Source: Sphingobacterium sp. UBA5670 (GTDB lineage Bacteria > Bacteroidota > Bacteroidia > Sphingobacteriales > Sphingobacteriaceae). From it: DNA of 64,000 bases. The stretch lies in contig NZ_DIIM01000021.1 in assembly GCF_002420705.1 (NCBI RefSeq), positions 1 through 64,000 of the forward strand, in the 5' to 3' direction. The notes below the pieces were generated by a model. That model did not search any database and was not told the origin of the DNA. It was given only the letters and a program-made list of their open reading frames with translations. Of this stretch, positions 27,801 through 35,604 are shown in pieces. Every line of letters begins with the position of its first letter. The first letter of the stretch is position 1. A program made the position numbers and the translations under genes.

Positions 27801-28726
27801 TTGCCTTCCATATCATGCATGCTCATAAGACCAATTGCATTTTCAAAAAAACTACGGAATCTACGTTCGGAATTCTCCAATTTGAGTTTTTCTTCACGTT
27901 CTTTTGTCACATTCCGACCAAAAGCCAAAATATCATGATTAATAGGGTCATATTTGAAATGCCATTCAATCTCAACCGTTTGTCCATTTTCTATTGGCGT
28001 TGTGGTCGTAGATTGAACCCCATATTTTGTTTCTTCAATTCGGCTTAAATCTGAAACTAAGGTCTTTTGTGCATCTCCCAACAATGTAAAAATAGATTTG
28101 CCCAAACTAGTTGATCTGGACAAGCCAAGGACTTTGCTAAATGCAGGATTAACTTCTTTTACATTGCGTTCTTCATCCAATACACAAATAATATTATTGG
28201 TTAAATGAAAAATTTCGGAGAAGTAACCTGCCTGTACTTTTCGTTTCTTTCCTAATAATATTTTAGTCACCGCCTTACCAAGTTCCGCCAGTGAATCTCT
28301 TTGTTTATCAGATAGCTTTTTAGGCTGGAAATCAATCACACAGATGGTCCCAAGCGCATCGCCATCATCATCCAAAAGAGGAACACCAGCATAAAAACGG
28401 ATATTTCCTTCGCGAATCAAAGGATTGGAAGATGAGCGTGGGTCTTCAAAAGTGTCTTCTATGACAAGGACCTCTTTACTCATTATCGTATATTGACAGA
28501 CTGTATTCTTGCGTTCAACGGTATCCAATTCCATCCCAACGCAACTCTGAATTCGCTGCGTTTCTTGCTCCATCATCGCAATTAAAGCAGCAGGACAGTC
28601 TGTGATCAAACAGGCCGCTTGGGCAAAAACGTCCAATTCTGGGTCTTTTCCGAGCCCCATTAACTCATAGGACTTTAATTTCTCTATCCTTCTTAACTCA
28701 TTTGCAGGAAAAACGTTATTTGCCAT
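24806..28726 (-). CDS. soluble hybrid histidine kinase (GAF, PAS x4, HisKA, HATPase, REC x2, HPt)
   Basis: A 1306-residue sensor with no membrane segment. Order: GAF at about 20-160, four PAS-like modules between 165 and 660, a dimerisation domain with phospho-acceptor His682 in FLANMSHEIRTPLNGV, an ATPase domain to about 895 (N box VNLLGNAVKFTEKG, DTGIGI, GGTGLGL), receiver 1 at about 913-1035 (Asp964 in ILMDYHMP), receiver 2 at about 1060-1180 (Asp1113 in LMDVQMP) and an HPt domain with His1251 (LLHKLRGTSSTAG). A GAF plus several PAS domains suggests an internal redox or ligand signal. It is the first gene of the operon that ends in the glycosyltransferase and so probably controls it. Confidence 0.92.
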   Translation of the reverse strand: MANNVFPANELRRIEKLKSYELMGLGKDPELDVFAQAACLITDCPAALIAMMEQETQRIQSCVGMELDTVERKNTVCQYTIMSKEVLVIEDTFEDPRSSSNPLIREGNIRFYAGVPLLDDDGDALGTICVIDFQPKKLSDKQRDSLAELGKAVTKILLGKKRKVQAGYFSEIFHLTNNIICVLDEERNVKEVNPAFSKVLGLSRSTSLGKSIFTLLGDAQKTLVSDLSRIEETKYGVQSTTTTPIENGQTVEIEWHFKYDPINHDILAFGRNVTKEREEKLKLENSERRFRSFFENAIGLMSMHDMEGNILSVNEKGREILRYAKEEVKGLNLKKLVPSHHVSMVEEYLKRIAENKEDSGMMVLQTKDGEDISWLYHNMLETDENGRSYVVSTALNMTDRLRLENDLLHTKQILEQTNAVAQVGGWEVNLVENKVYWSDSTKLIHGVSPDFTPDFEHAIGFYEPESQVILRRIFEDAITSRTPYDTELRLLKQNGESIWVRVKGIPEFENDICKRVFGIIQDIDHSKSLFLELERKESMLRAFVDYVPASVAMFDRDFNYISVSNQWLEDFHDGASLPPNSNFFKLFPNIPEERKKIYLDALEGIPYKNTDEVILAGGLAEAQHFNWEVRPWHLADGSIGGIIIFTQNITESVKINDELKLAKDLADLASKAKSEFLANMSHEIRTPLNGVIGFSDLLLKTPLNDTQLQYLGYINESGNSLLNIINDILDFSKIESGKLELFVDKYNVYDVANQVINVVLYQAQRKDVELLLNIEQGLPAFVWVDEARIKQVLVNLLGNAVKFTEKGEIEFKISKLRNDNGKITLRFAVRDTGIGIPPEKQQRIFDAFTQEDSSVSKRYGGTGLGLTISNNLLKYMGSKLNLESEFGVGSTFYFDIEVQCEEMEEEATDLPLNRVLVVDDNANNRVILQHMLSYKNVESVLAENGMEALQLLMKGERFDVILMDYHMPILSGLETIEKIKELFRKQGEGIPLIVLHTSSEEHEVISAFRQEERSFCLLKPIKSEELYSALRRVIQQNKEEESLLRAQTNLSLSGDLYGQDVQVLLADDNAVNMALNLRMMASIMPGARLTEVSDGAQAIRACREKIFDFILMDVQMPEVDGIEATKQIRQMAGYAETPIIGVTAGNISGEKERCLAAGMSDFLAKPIRQQDLFKALEKAMLTVKPTAAESSDFEDLDEHLDMRRLEEQAGDDPAFLSFFLDLVIREITGSRKQLTEAANENDIVRVKELLHKLRGTSSTAGLVKLAQMTKDLETSSTIEADLAIALVAIEQEMDIGLELITKILNK

Positions 28727-28938
28727 TCACTTCTACTATTTAGATCTGGTTTATTCTGACCGTGAAGTTAATAAAAACATTGTTGAACGCCTAAATAATA
28801 AGGAAGTATTGATCAGGCAATGTTTTATAAAGAACAAACAACTATTAAAATAGTTGATGTATTAAAAAAGTTCTGCAATACATCTTCCTAATAAATAAGT
28901 TATTTACCAATTTCAACAAACAATGGCAGCAAAAACAA

Positions 28939-28964
28939 GAGCCTCGCTAAGGGTAGCGAGGCTC
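28939..28964 (-). terminator. terminator of the FAD oxidoreductase gene
   Basis: An 11-base GC-rich inverted repeat, GAGCCTCGCTA and its complement, with a 4-base loop. Reading leftward it is followed by TTGTTTTTGC. It lies 15 bases past the stop of the FAD enzyme and separates it from the kinase operon. Confidence 0.8.
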
Positions 28965-28979
28965 TTCGACATTTTTGAT

Positions 28980-30134
28980 CTAAAAAAGCTTTTCAATAGA
29001 CTGTTCGGCATATCCAGCACTTGCTGTCATTCCTTTCCCTCCGATACCCGTCCTAACGTGTATTCTAGGTGTAACATCTATTTCAAGTATATGATCTTTA
29101 TGCTGGGAATAATAGCCTGCCCAGGAAGATGAAATCCATTCGCTTTTCATGGGCATAATACGATTAGCTTCTGCAATCATCAATTCATTAATGTGGGAAT
29201 TTACTGAGAAGCCCAGTTCATCCAGTCGATTACCCGCTGCGTACTCATGAGAGTCACCAATAATAATACTCCCATCCGAAGCTTGTTTAAATAAGATATG
29301 AATTCCATTATCTCGCAGCTCCCGATAATGATCAGGCATTGGAATTGTCTGAAATGAGGGGCAATATTCTTCAAAGCTCTCATACCTACGGATGGTCAAT
29401 CCTGTTAAGATATTCCCCGGCAAATGGATGTGAGCCAGCGGCTTGGTACGCATCATTTGTAACTTACTAATTTCAAGACCACTATCATCAAATAGCGAGC
29501 GATATAAAATTTTAAATTCATATCCATTGCATATGAGGACTTTCTTTCCTTCAAAATGCTCCAATTTACTGCTCACGACTGATATCGTATCATTTTTATC
29601 CTCACAGGCCACAATTGTGGTATCATATTTCAGGGTGTAATCCGAGAATTTATTTTGCATATAAATATGCAATTGTCTGATCATAGATTCCGGTTCTACA
29701 CTTAGCTCCTGTGGAAAAAAGATAGCCTCCTTGACATAATCCACATTCATCACAGGGTATTTGGATAGAACCTGTTCCTTTGACCAAAGTTCATGTTGAT
29801 ATCCCTTTGTCTGATAATGCTTGGAAAGCTCGTGAAGTACCTGCACCTCATCATTATCCGAAGCGATATAGATGCTACCGTTATTTCTAACCGATATATC
29901 CATTTCTTTCTGAATGGACTGGTATATTTCGAGTGCACGTACGCCATAATCAAACCATTCTCCGGCCATACCCGATGGCACCACCTGTCCAAAATTACGA
30001 ACAGTCGATCCTACAGGAAAATTATCTTTTTCAAGCTGGAGCACACATAATCCCTTTTGCAATGCATGATAGGCATGAAAAGTTCCTAAAATCCCCCCCC
30101 CAACAATAATTAAATCATATGTATCTGTTTTCAT
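28980..30134 (-). CDS. FAD-dependent amine-oxidase-type oxidoreductase (TIGR03364-like)
   Basis: A 384-residue flavoenzyme of the DAO/glycine-oxidase fold. The N-terminal dinucleotide motif is DLIIVGGGILGTFHAYHALQKG, followed by a VGSTVRNFGQVVPSG segment typical of a subgroup (TIGR03364) that was named for its place in phosphonate gene clusters. The C-terminal RIHVRTGIGGKGMTASAGYA closes the FAD site. It probably oxidises a secondary amine or amino acid; no phosphonate enzyme lies nearby, so the substrate is open. It is 15 bases after the DUF5690 transporter, which probably imports its substrate. Confidence 0.8.
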   Translation of the reverse strand: MKTDTYDLIIVGGGILGTFHAYHALQKGLCVLQLEKDNFPVGSTVRNFGQVVPSGMAGEWFDYGVRALEIYQSIQKEMDISVRNNGSIYIASDNDEVQVLHELSKHYQTKGYQHELWSKEQVLSKYPVMNVDYVKEAIFFPQELSVEPESMIRQLHIYMQNKFSDYTLKYDTTIVACEDKNDTISVVSSKLEHFEGKKVLICNGYEFKILYRSLFDDSGLEISKLQMMRTKPLAHIHLPGNILTGLTIRRYESFEEYCPSFQTIPMPDHYRELRDNGIHILFKQASDGSIIIGDSHEYAAGNRLDELGFSVNSHINELMIAEANRIMPMKSEWISSSWAGYYSQHKDHILEIDVTPRIHVRTGIGGKGMTASAGYAEQSIEKLF

Positions 30135-30149
30135 CTTTAAAAAGTATAG

Positions 30150-31490
30150 TTAACTAATTTGTACTTCTCCTTTTGTTGCATGCCAGGGAGCGAGCAGCTC
30201 CTCATCACTTCCTTTCATCTGTTCTTTTTTTCGGACGAAATAGAAAAGAGAAAAGATACCCAAAATCGCTCCGATAATCGAGGCTAGAAAGACCAATTGA
30301 ATAAAGTAATTTCCCCAGGTAACAGAATTTGGCATAAACTCTTTGTTTACCAATATCAAAAAACTACCCAAATAGCCGATTGAATCCGCCATATACATCA
30401 CAAAGCCAATGTTACTTTTCATGCGATATGTAGCGATCATTCGCTCAAAAAATATGGCATTATATGGAATATAGGCCATATACAAACCCAAACCGACGAA
30501 CAACATCCAGCTTAAACCATCAATCCATTGTTTCGTAAACAAATAAGTAGAAATACCTGCAGCCATAAATCCTACGATGATCATATAATGGATCAACTTA
30601 AATGCTTTAAGATTGTTTTTGACCATAATTAGGCAACTGACCAGTAGAAGTACAATGATAGAAATAGTTCCATCAACTTTTGCAAAAATACCCGCCCCCT
30701 TTACATGCAACATCTGCCAGATTTCTACCTCAAAATTATCCCGCACATCACGTAAAATGGTCAGCATGGTATAAACAATTATGGTCAACACAATACCAGG
30801 CATAAAGGTTCTAAAAAAGTGCTTTCGCATTTTACTATCCATGGCAATACGCTCTGTCCGTAGCTTCTTGTCCTCTTCTGTCGGCCCGGGAGCATTTTCC
30901 AGAATCCATACACAAAAAACAAAAGGCAGAAAAAAAAGTAAACCCGTCAAAAATGGCATCCAAAATTCATCAATATGAAAAGAAGACATCAACCATCTTC
31001 CAACAGTTTTAATTAGTCCCGAAGCAAAGATTAAACTCACGGACATAACTGCTCCCATAATCTCCGTAAACCGCCTTCCTTCTAAATAACTAAATACCAA
31101 TCCCCACACCATTCCTAAGGGAAAACCATTGATAAAAAGAAAAATAACATTCCAGGGTCTCGGACAAAGCGCAAAAGCCAAAAGTCCTATCCATGAGATA
31201 CTAATCAGACCGATTAAATACCTTCCTCTATTACGCTGTTTGCTTTCTGAAATAAATTTTATGCCATAAAACTTTGACAACAAATACCCCAGCATTTGAA
31301 TGACTACCATGCAGACTTTGTAATCGAAACCAAAAATAGTATCATCTGCAAAAGCAGATGCTGTAAATGATTTTCTAAATGAATACATACTTGTATAACA
31401 CAAAAATGCCGTAATGGCCAATACAATGGCCACAGACTTCTCATCCAGTCTATTTATTCGCTGTTTTATTCGTTGGCTTAACTCCATCAT
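30150..31490 (-). CDS. DUF5690 MFS-like transporter
   Basis: A 446-residue integral membrane protein with about twelve hydrophobic helices and a large polar loop near the middle that starts at about residue 205 (NAPGPTEEDKKLRTERIAMD). It matches the DUF5690 family, which looks like a divergent MFS or sugar-phosphate-type carrier. I recognise the start segment AFLCYTSMYSFRKSFTASAF, which resembles the glycerol-3-phosphate/hexose-phosphate transporter opening (Met/Tyr-Arg-Lys pattern). Substrates are unknown. It is co-transcribed with the FAD enzyme and lies downstream of the XRE-cupin gene on the same strand. The substrate link to the FAD enzyme is an inference. Confidence 0.8.
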   Translation of the reverse strand: MMELSQRIKQRINRLDEKSVAIVLAITAFLCYTSMYSFRKSFTASAFADDTIFGFDYKVCMVVIQMLGYLLSKFYGIKFISESKQRNRGRYLIGLISISWIGLLAFALCPRPWNVIFLFINGFPLGMVWGLVFSYLEGRRFTEIMGAVMSVSLIFASGLIKTVGRWLMSSFHIDEFWMPFLTGLLFFLPFVFCVWILENAPGPTEEDKKLRTERIAMDSKMRKHFFRTFMPGIVLTIIVYTMLTILRDVRDNFEVEIWQMLHVKGAGIFAKVDGTISIIVLLLVSCLIMVKNNLKAFKLIHYMIIVGFMAAGISTYLFTKQWIDGLSWMLFVGLGLYMAYIPYNAIFFERMIATYRMKSNIGFVMYMADSIGYLGSFLILVNKEFMPNSVTWGNYFIQLVFLASIIGAILGIFSLFYFVRKKEQMKGSDEELLAPWHATKGEVQIS

Positions 31491-31625
31491 TTAAACTTGT
31501 TAACAGACCTCATTGTCCGCAATCAAAAGTAAATTTTGGAAATTAACATAATACTAAACTTTTGTTAAGTATTTATAAACAAATATAAACATCCGTACGC
31601 GATATAAAAGATATAAAATAAAAAA

Positions 31626-31654
31626 AAGCATCACTGAATGATTCAGTGATGCTT
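31626..31654 (-). terminator. terminator of the XRE-cupin gene
   Basis: A 14-base perfect inverted repeat around a single G (AAGCATCACTGAAT and its complement). Reading leftward it is followed by eight Ts in a row. It lies 20 bases past the regulator's stop, so the regulator is transcribed apart from the transporter that follows. Confidence 0.85.
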
Positions 31655-31674
31655 CAAAATATGGAAACTATTGT

Positions 31675-32253
31675 TTATTTCTTATTTTCAAAAAAGTATA
31701 CAATCAGCATGACAGCCTTTTCTTTTCCGACATTTCGCGGTGTATGTGACAATCGGCCATTAAAAAAGATTGAATCGCCCTCTTCTAAGCGAATTGTTTG
31801 ATCACTGAATACGTACTCCACCTGCCCACTGATGATATATTTATACTCGTAGGCTTCGGTCTCAACCATAGGCCGTTGTGCATCTGGAAGTAACTCCAAA
31901 AGGACAATATCCATAGTCGCACTATCCATTGCTGAAGTAAAGATGCGCTTATAATGAAAACCTATAGCTGATTCCTTTTCAAATGGACTGTAACTATCCT
32001 TTTTCCGAACGACAATAGGACCAGAATCCAATTCAGAATTAAAGTCTTTGAAAAATTCATTTAGATCAACATTCAGCGCATTAATGATATTGATCAACAC
32101 AAGTAAGGAGGGTATTGTTCGGTTATTTTCAATCTGTGAAATAAGCCCCTTGCTCACCCCTGCTCTATCCGCGACTTCCTGTATGGTAATCCCTTTTTCT
32201 TTTCGGATTCCTTTAATCTTATTGCTAATCTTGAATATCGTATTATCTTCCAT
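31675..32253 (-). CDS. XRE-family regulator with C-terminal cupin domain
   Basis: A 192-residue transcription factor. Residues 8-65 form a helix-turn-helix of the XRE type (KGITIQEVADRAGVSKGLIS, then QIENNRTIPS). Residues 115-185 form a cupin barrel (YEYKYIISGQVEYVFSDQ, then IRLEEGDSIFFNGRLSHTPRN) that usually binds a small effector. This architecture is common in local regulators of amine and polyamine use. I start at 32253 (MEDNTIF) rather than an ATG seven codons upstream, which gives a long unstructured lead. Lying just upstream of the transporter and FAD enzyme, it is their probable regulator. Confidence 0.88.
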   Translation of the reverse strand: MEDNTIFKISNKIKGIRKEKGITIQEVADRAGVSKGLISQIENNRTIPSLLVLINIINALNVDLNEFFKDFNSELDSGPIVVRKKDSYSPFEKESAIGFHYKRIFTSAMDSATMDIVLLELLPDAQRPMVETEAYEYKYIISGQVEYVFSDQTIRLEEGDSIFFNGRLSHTPRNVGKEKAVMLIVYFFENKK

Positions 32254-32421
32254 AATCTGGCCAAAAGTAATCAATTTTTGTATGAAGTGTATATTAAGTT
32301 TTAATCACCTAATTGCTGGTAATCGATAAAATCACGCTTCGTCCGCGCCCGCATGATTAAAAACTGAGGCTCAAATGGTTTACCTATTACTATCTTCTCT
32401 TCTACTGTGAAATGACAGCTG

Positions 32422-33246
32422 TTATTGGTAAACTTTGATCCAGTCAACACGCATCTCAACAGGCAGCTGATCTTGATCTACCTCTCCGACCCAGCTTCCG
32501 CCCAACTGCTGGTCAATCAATAGATAAAAGGGCTGATCATAGGGCCACTGAGAAGCATCTACGTCTTTGATTCTTGGGTAAGTAAATGTATCAGTACCAT
32601 TCACCTGAAATACGATACGGTCGGGGTACCAGCTTATGCCATATATGTTGTACTCTTCTGTTCTGACCGATGCGGTACCAAAATGTTTGGGGTGCTCTTT
32701 TTGCCCCAGATCCAATGTATAGTATGAATGCGTAGTTTGGTAAATGATATCATCAAAATTAAGATGCTCCATGATGTCAATTTCACCATTTTTAGGATAT
32801 TTTCCGTATTTGTCCAGCTCGGCCAGCATCCACATCGCAGGCCATGCACCCTTTGCATTTCCAAGTTTAGCTCTAATTTCTATACGGCCGTACTGAAAGG
32901 CGAACTTTCCTTTACTCCATATTCCGCCTGTCAAAAATGGTCTTGGATCTTTATTTTTATCTGTGTTTTTTATTCCTTTAAGAATCAACTCGCCATCTTC
33001 CCAGTCAAAACAGGCGTCGTCCGTACTCATATGTCGGTTCCAATCAGCACCTCCTGCCGGAATTCGGGACCATTTCTGATCGTCAAGTTTTGGGGAGTTA
33101 AAGTTTTCCTGCCAGACCAGTTTCCATGCTTTCGCCTCACGATTCTGCTTTTGGATATATACGTAAGGGTGGTCTTTAGGCGTGCGATGAACGCTACAAG
33201 CAGACAACAATACATAAAAACAACTTAGACTTAGGATTCTTTTCAT
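32422..33246 (-). CDS. GH16-family beta-glucanase lipoprotein
   Basis: A 274-residue glycoside hydrolase family 16 enzyme. The catalytic ExDxxE box is GEIDIMEHLN, with the nucleophile and acid/base Glu residues at its ends. The N-terminus MKRILSLSCFYVLLSAC has a lipobox (LSAC), so the enzyme is likely bound to the cell envelope. An ATG at 33297 would add 17 residues before the signal and is rejected. GH16 members cut beta-1,3/1,4-glucans, agarose or related polymers; the exact glycan cannot be told. No SusC/D pair is adjacent. It is a single leftward gene. Confidence 0.9.
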   Translation of the reverse strand: MKRILSLSCFYVLLSACSVHRTPKDHPYVYIQKQNREAKAWKLVWQENFNSPKLDDQKWSRIPAGGADWNRHMSTDDACFDWEDGELILKGIKNTDKNKDPRPFLTGGIWSKGKFAFQYGRIEIRAKLGNAKGAWPAMWMLAELDKYGKYPKNGEIDIMEHLNFDDIIYQTTHSYYTLDLGQKEHPKHFGTASVRTEEYNIYGISWYPDRIVFQVNGTDTFTYPRIKDVDASQWPYDQPFYLLIDQQLGGSWVGEVDQDQLPVEMRVDWIKVYQ

Positions 33247-33375
33247 TATTAAAATTAGCAGTTTGTACAGAAATGATTTGGGTCTAAATTTATGCATAAA
33301 TTATCATACCTGACAGACCTCCAAGAATTAACAAGTGGAACCAGGGGGAAGGAGAAAGAAAATTCACACAGATCT

Positions 33376-33864
33376 TTAAAACATAGGATGTGCATTTGCT
33401 GCATTTTTAGGCACATCTTGCTGGGTATCCCAGTGCTCAACGATTTTACCATTTTCCAATCTAAAGATATCGATCGTTGATTTAAGACTACCGTCTGGAT
33501 TTTTATTTTTTAAATGTATGAAAACTAAATCTCCATCCGATGCGATATGCTGTACATCAATTTTTGTCTTCGGCTGTCCTTTAAACCAATTTTCGGCAGC
33601 CAGTTTAAATGCAGCTGCTCCATCTCCTACAGATGGATTATGTTGAATATATCCAGGAGAAATATACTTGTCGACAGCTGAAATATCCTTATCACCAAAC
33701 ATTTGCTGATAAAAATCCAGTACGATTCGTTTATTCTCTTTGTTCTCTTCAAGTTGTTTCTGTGCAGCCATCGCTTTTGAATCGTCGATCTGCGGTTGAT
33801 GACAGCCTATGATTGAAAACAGAACCGAGAAAGTCAGTATTTGAAGTATTACTATATTTTTCAT
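33376..33864 (-). CDS. SnoaL-like (NTF2-fold) lipoprotein
   Basis: A 162-residue predicted lipoprotein (LFSIIGC lipobox, Cys21). The mature part is a SnoaL/NTF2-like domain beginning at about residue 44 with VLDFYQQMFGDKDISAVDKYI, then YIQHNPSVGDG, and ending HIASDGDLVFIHLKNK and DIFRLENGKIVEHWD. SnoaL-like folds serve as isomerases, hydratases or simple binding proteins; those attached to a lipid anchor are of unknown function. Single gene, divergent from the dioxygenase operon to its right. Confidence 0.8.
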   Translation of the reverse strand: MKNIVILQILTFSVLFSIIGCHQPQIDDSKAMAAQKQLEENKENKRIVLDFYQQMFGDKDISAVDKYISPGYIQHNPSVGDGAAAFKLAAENWFKGQPKTKIDVQHIASDGDLVFIHLKNKNPDGSLKSTIDIFRLENGKIVEHWDTQQDVPKNAANAHPMF

Positions 33865-34072
33865 CTTTAAGTTTTTTTTTTGAATTATAGTTCTCGACTT
33901 ATTGCTTCATTGACCGAATACAATCTATCGAGTCAATAAAACATACACTTTCTCCTTTTGTTTGAGGTCATTGATTTTTTTGATTACTGGCATGATAATT
34001 GAATTTACTATTCTAGTATAATATTCAGAAATATACATTTCATAAATTTAGGTTAATAATTGGTTAGGTTAA

Positions 34073-34099
34073 ACACCTGAAGTCCCCAACTTCAGGTGT
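34073..34099 (+). terminator. orphan rightward terminator
   Basis: ACACCTGAAG and CTTCAGGTGT form a 10-base perfect stem, followed on the + strand by eight Ts. No rightward gene ends before it; the 33865-34072 stretch has only the upstream region of the leftward SnoaL gene. It may mark the 3' end of an unannotated small RNA. The rest of this 451-base gap holds only a TAACTTTA at 34279-34286 that could be the -7 element of the next gene. Confidence 0.7.
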
Positions 34100-34315
34100 T
34101 TTTTTTGAAAGTGTTTTTTATCGGCTAGAAGGACCTTCAGTTCCCTTTCAAAGCTTTTACTGATTATCTAATCATGCAGGTTTTTATATATTTTAGAAAA
34201 TCCCCAGTACGATAAAAACAAAAATGTCAATCATAGCTTTTATTAATCTAGTTCAATAAAATTCCATAAAGGTCGACGTAACTTTACATCAGTTAAGAAA
34301 ATAAAAATATGAGAT

Positions 34316-35242
34316 ATGGAAAATAAAATATTAGGATTACATCACATTACAGCGATAGCTGATGATGCAAAGCGAAATCTAGATTTTTACACAAAAGTGT
34401 TGGGCATGCGTCTGGTAAAGAAAACCGTCAATTTTGATGACCCCGGTACCTATCACTTTTACTTTGGCAACGAACAGGGTGAACCGGGAACTATCCTTAC
34501 TTTTTTCCCTTGGGAAGGTATCGGAAAGGGCACATCGGGAGCAGGTATGGCTACCCATATCGGTTATGCTGTACCACATGGCAGCCTCGATTTCTGGAAA
34601 AATCGTTTGGGTGAACACCAAGTAGTCTTACAGGAACGTGAAATTTTCGGAGAGAAGCTTATTTCATTTCAGGATCCTGACGGTTTACAGATTCAGTTTA
34701 TTGAAACGGATGATAATAGAAAGCCTTGGACAGGCACTGACGTCAATCCAGCATATGCCTTAAGAGGATTCCATAATGTTACTCTTTCGTTAAAAGAAGC
34801 CGATCCGACGGTAAAGGTATTGACAGATATTTTGGGTTATTCCATCCAAAAGCAGGACAACAACCATTATAGATTGGCTACCGATAGTATCGACACGGTA
34901 AACGTCGTCGACATTATAGCAGACAGAAATTTACCATATGGTAAAAATGCAGCGGGTACAAATCATCATATCGCATTTCGGGTAAAGGACGATAATGTAT
35001 TGATGGAGTATCGCGAAAAAGTGCTTTCGGCAGGGTTAGATATTACACCAAAAATAGATAGAGATTACTTTTTCTCGCTCTATTTTCGTGAACCGGGAGG
35101 TGTCTTGTTTGAGATTGCTACGGACAATCCAGGATTTACAGTAGACGAACCGCTATCCGGTTTAGGTGCGTCACTTAAATTGCCGAAACAATATGAAAGC
35201 TACCGTTCGCAGATTGAGGAGACATTGCCAAAAATAGATTAA
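34316..35242 (+). CDS. ring-cleaving dioxygenase-type VOC protein (MhqO-like)
   Basis: A 308-residue protein with two VOC (glyoxalase/bleomycin/extradiol) domains: residues 5-130, beginning LGLHHITAIADDAKRNLDFY, and residues 150-280, beginning LRGFHNVTLSLKEADPT. Metal ligands are likely His8 of the first and the His of GFHNV in the second, with the Glu of GVLFEIATD. The closest named group is MhqO/MhqA of Bacillus, used to dispose of quinones and catechols. The gene leads a probable three-gene operon with a GNAT protein and an esterase. The MhqR-type regulator of Bacillus is not present nearby. Confidence 0.85.
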   Translation: MENKILGLHHITAIADDAKRNLDFYTKVLGMRLVKKTVNFDDPGTYHFYFGNEQGEPGTILTFFPWEGIGKGTSGAGMATHIGYAVPHGSLDFWKNRLGEHQVVLQEREIFGEKLISFQDPDGLQIQFIETDDNRKPWTGTDVNPAYALRGFHNVTLSLKEADPTVKVLTDILGYSIQKQDNNHYRLATDSIDTVNVVDIIADRNLPYGKNAAGTNHHIAFRVKDDNVLMEYREKVLSAGLDITPKIDRDYFFSLYFREPGGVLFEIATDNPGFTVDEPLSGLGASLKLPKQYESYRSQIEETLPKID

Positions 35243-35280
35243 TTGGATTACATAAACATTATTTAACAAACGATAAAGCT

Positions 35281-35580
35281 ATGGAAAGAACTGAAATTGT
35301 ATTAGACAAAAATCAACGTGGAGAGCTCCAATTATTCTCCGATGAACGTAAAGCAGGTTTAATGAGCATCGCTATCATTGATGGTAATCTAGTAGTTTAC
35401 CATACAGAGGTTGACGAAGCCTATGAAGGCAGGGGATTCGCAAAAATACTTCTCGAAAAATTGGTTTCTCATGCACGCGAAAACAACATGAAAATTGTTC
35501 CGCTATGTCCTTATGTAAATGCGCAGTTTCACCGCCATCCGGAGCTATATCAAGACGTTTGGTTCAAAAAAACAATATAA
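35281..35580 (+). CDS. small GNAT-type acetyltransferase (NATD1-like)
   Basis: A 99-residue protein of the short GCN5-related family (Acetyltransf_CG type). It has the V-shaped core YHTEVDEAYEGRGFAKILLEKLVSHARENN with the acetyl-CoA loop RGFA, and a C-terminal KIVPLCPYVNAQFHRHPELY strand with the conserved Cys-Pro and Tyr. Acceptor unknown. It is the middle gene of the operon, 38 bases after the dioxygenase and 24 bases before the esterase. Confidence 0.88.
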   Translation: MERTEIVLDKNQRGELQLFSDERKAGLMSIAIIDGNLVVYHTEVDEAYEGRGFAKILLEKLVSHARENNMKIVPLCPYVNAQFHRHPELYQDVWFKKTI

Positions 35581-35604
35581 ATTGCCATAAAAGGAAAGGA
35601 CAAA

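Noticed and set aside
28980..32253. Phosphonate degradation cluster
   Set aside because: Only the FAD enzyme has a phosphonate-linked family name; no PhnW, PhnX, PhnA or C-P lyase gene is in the window.
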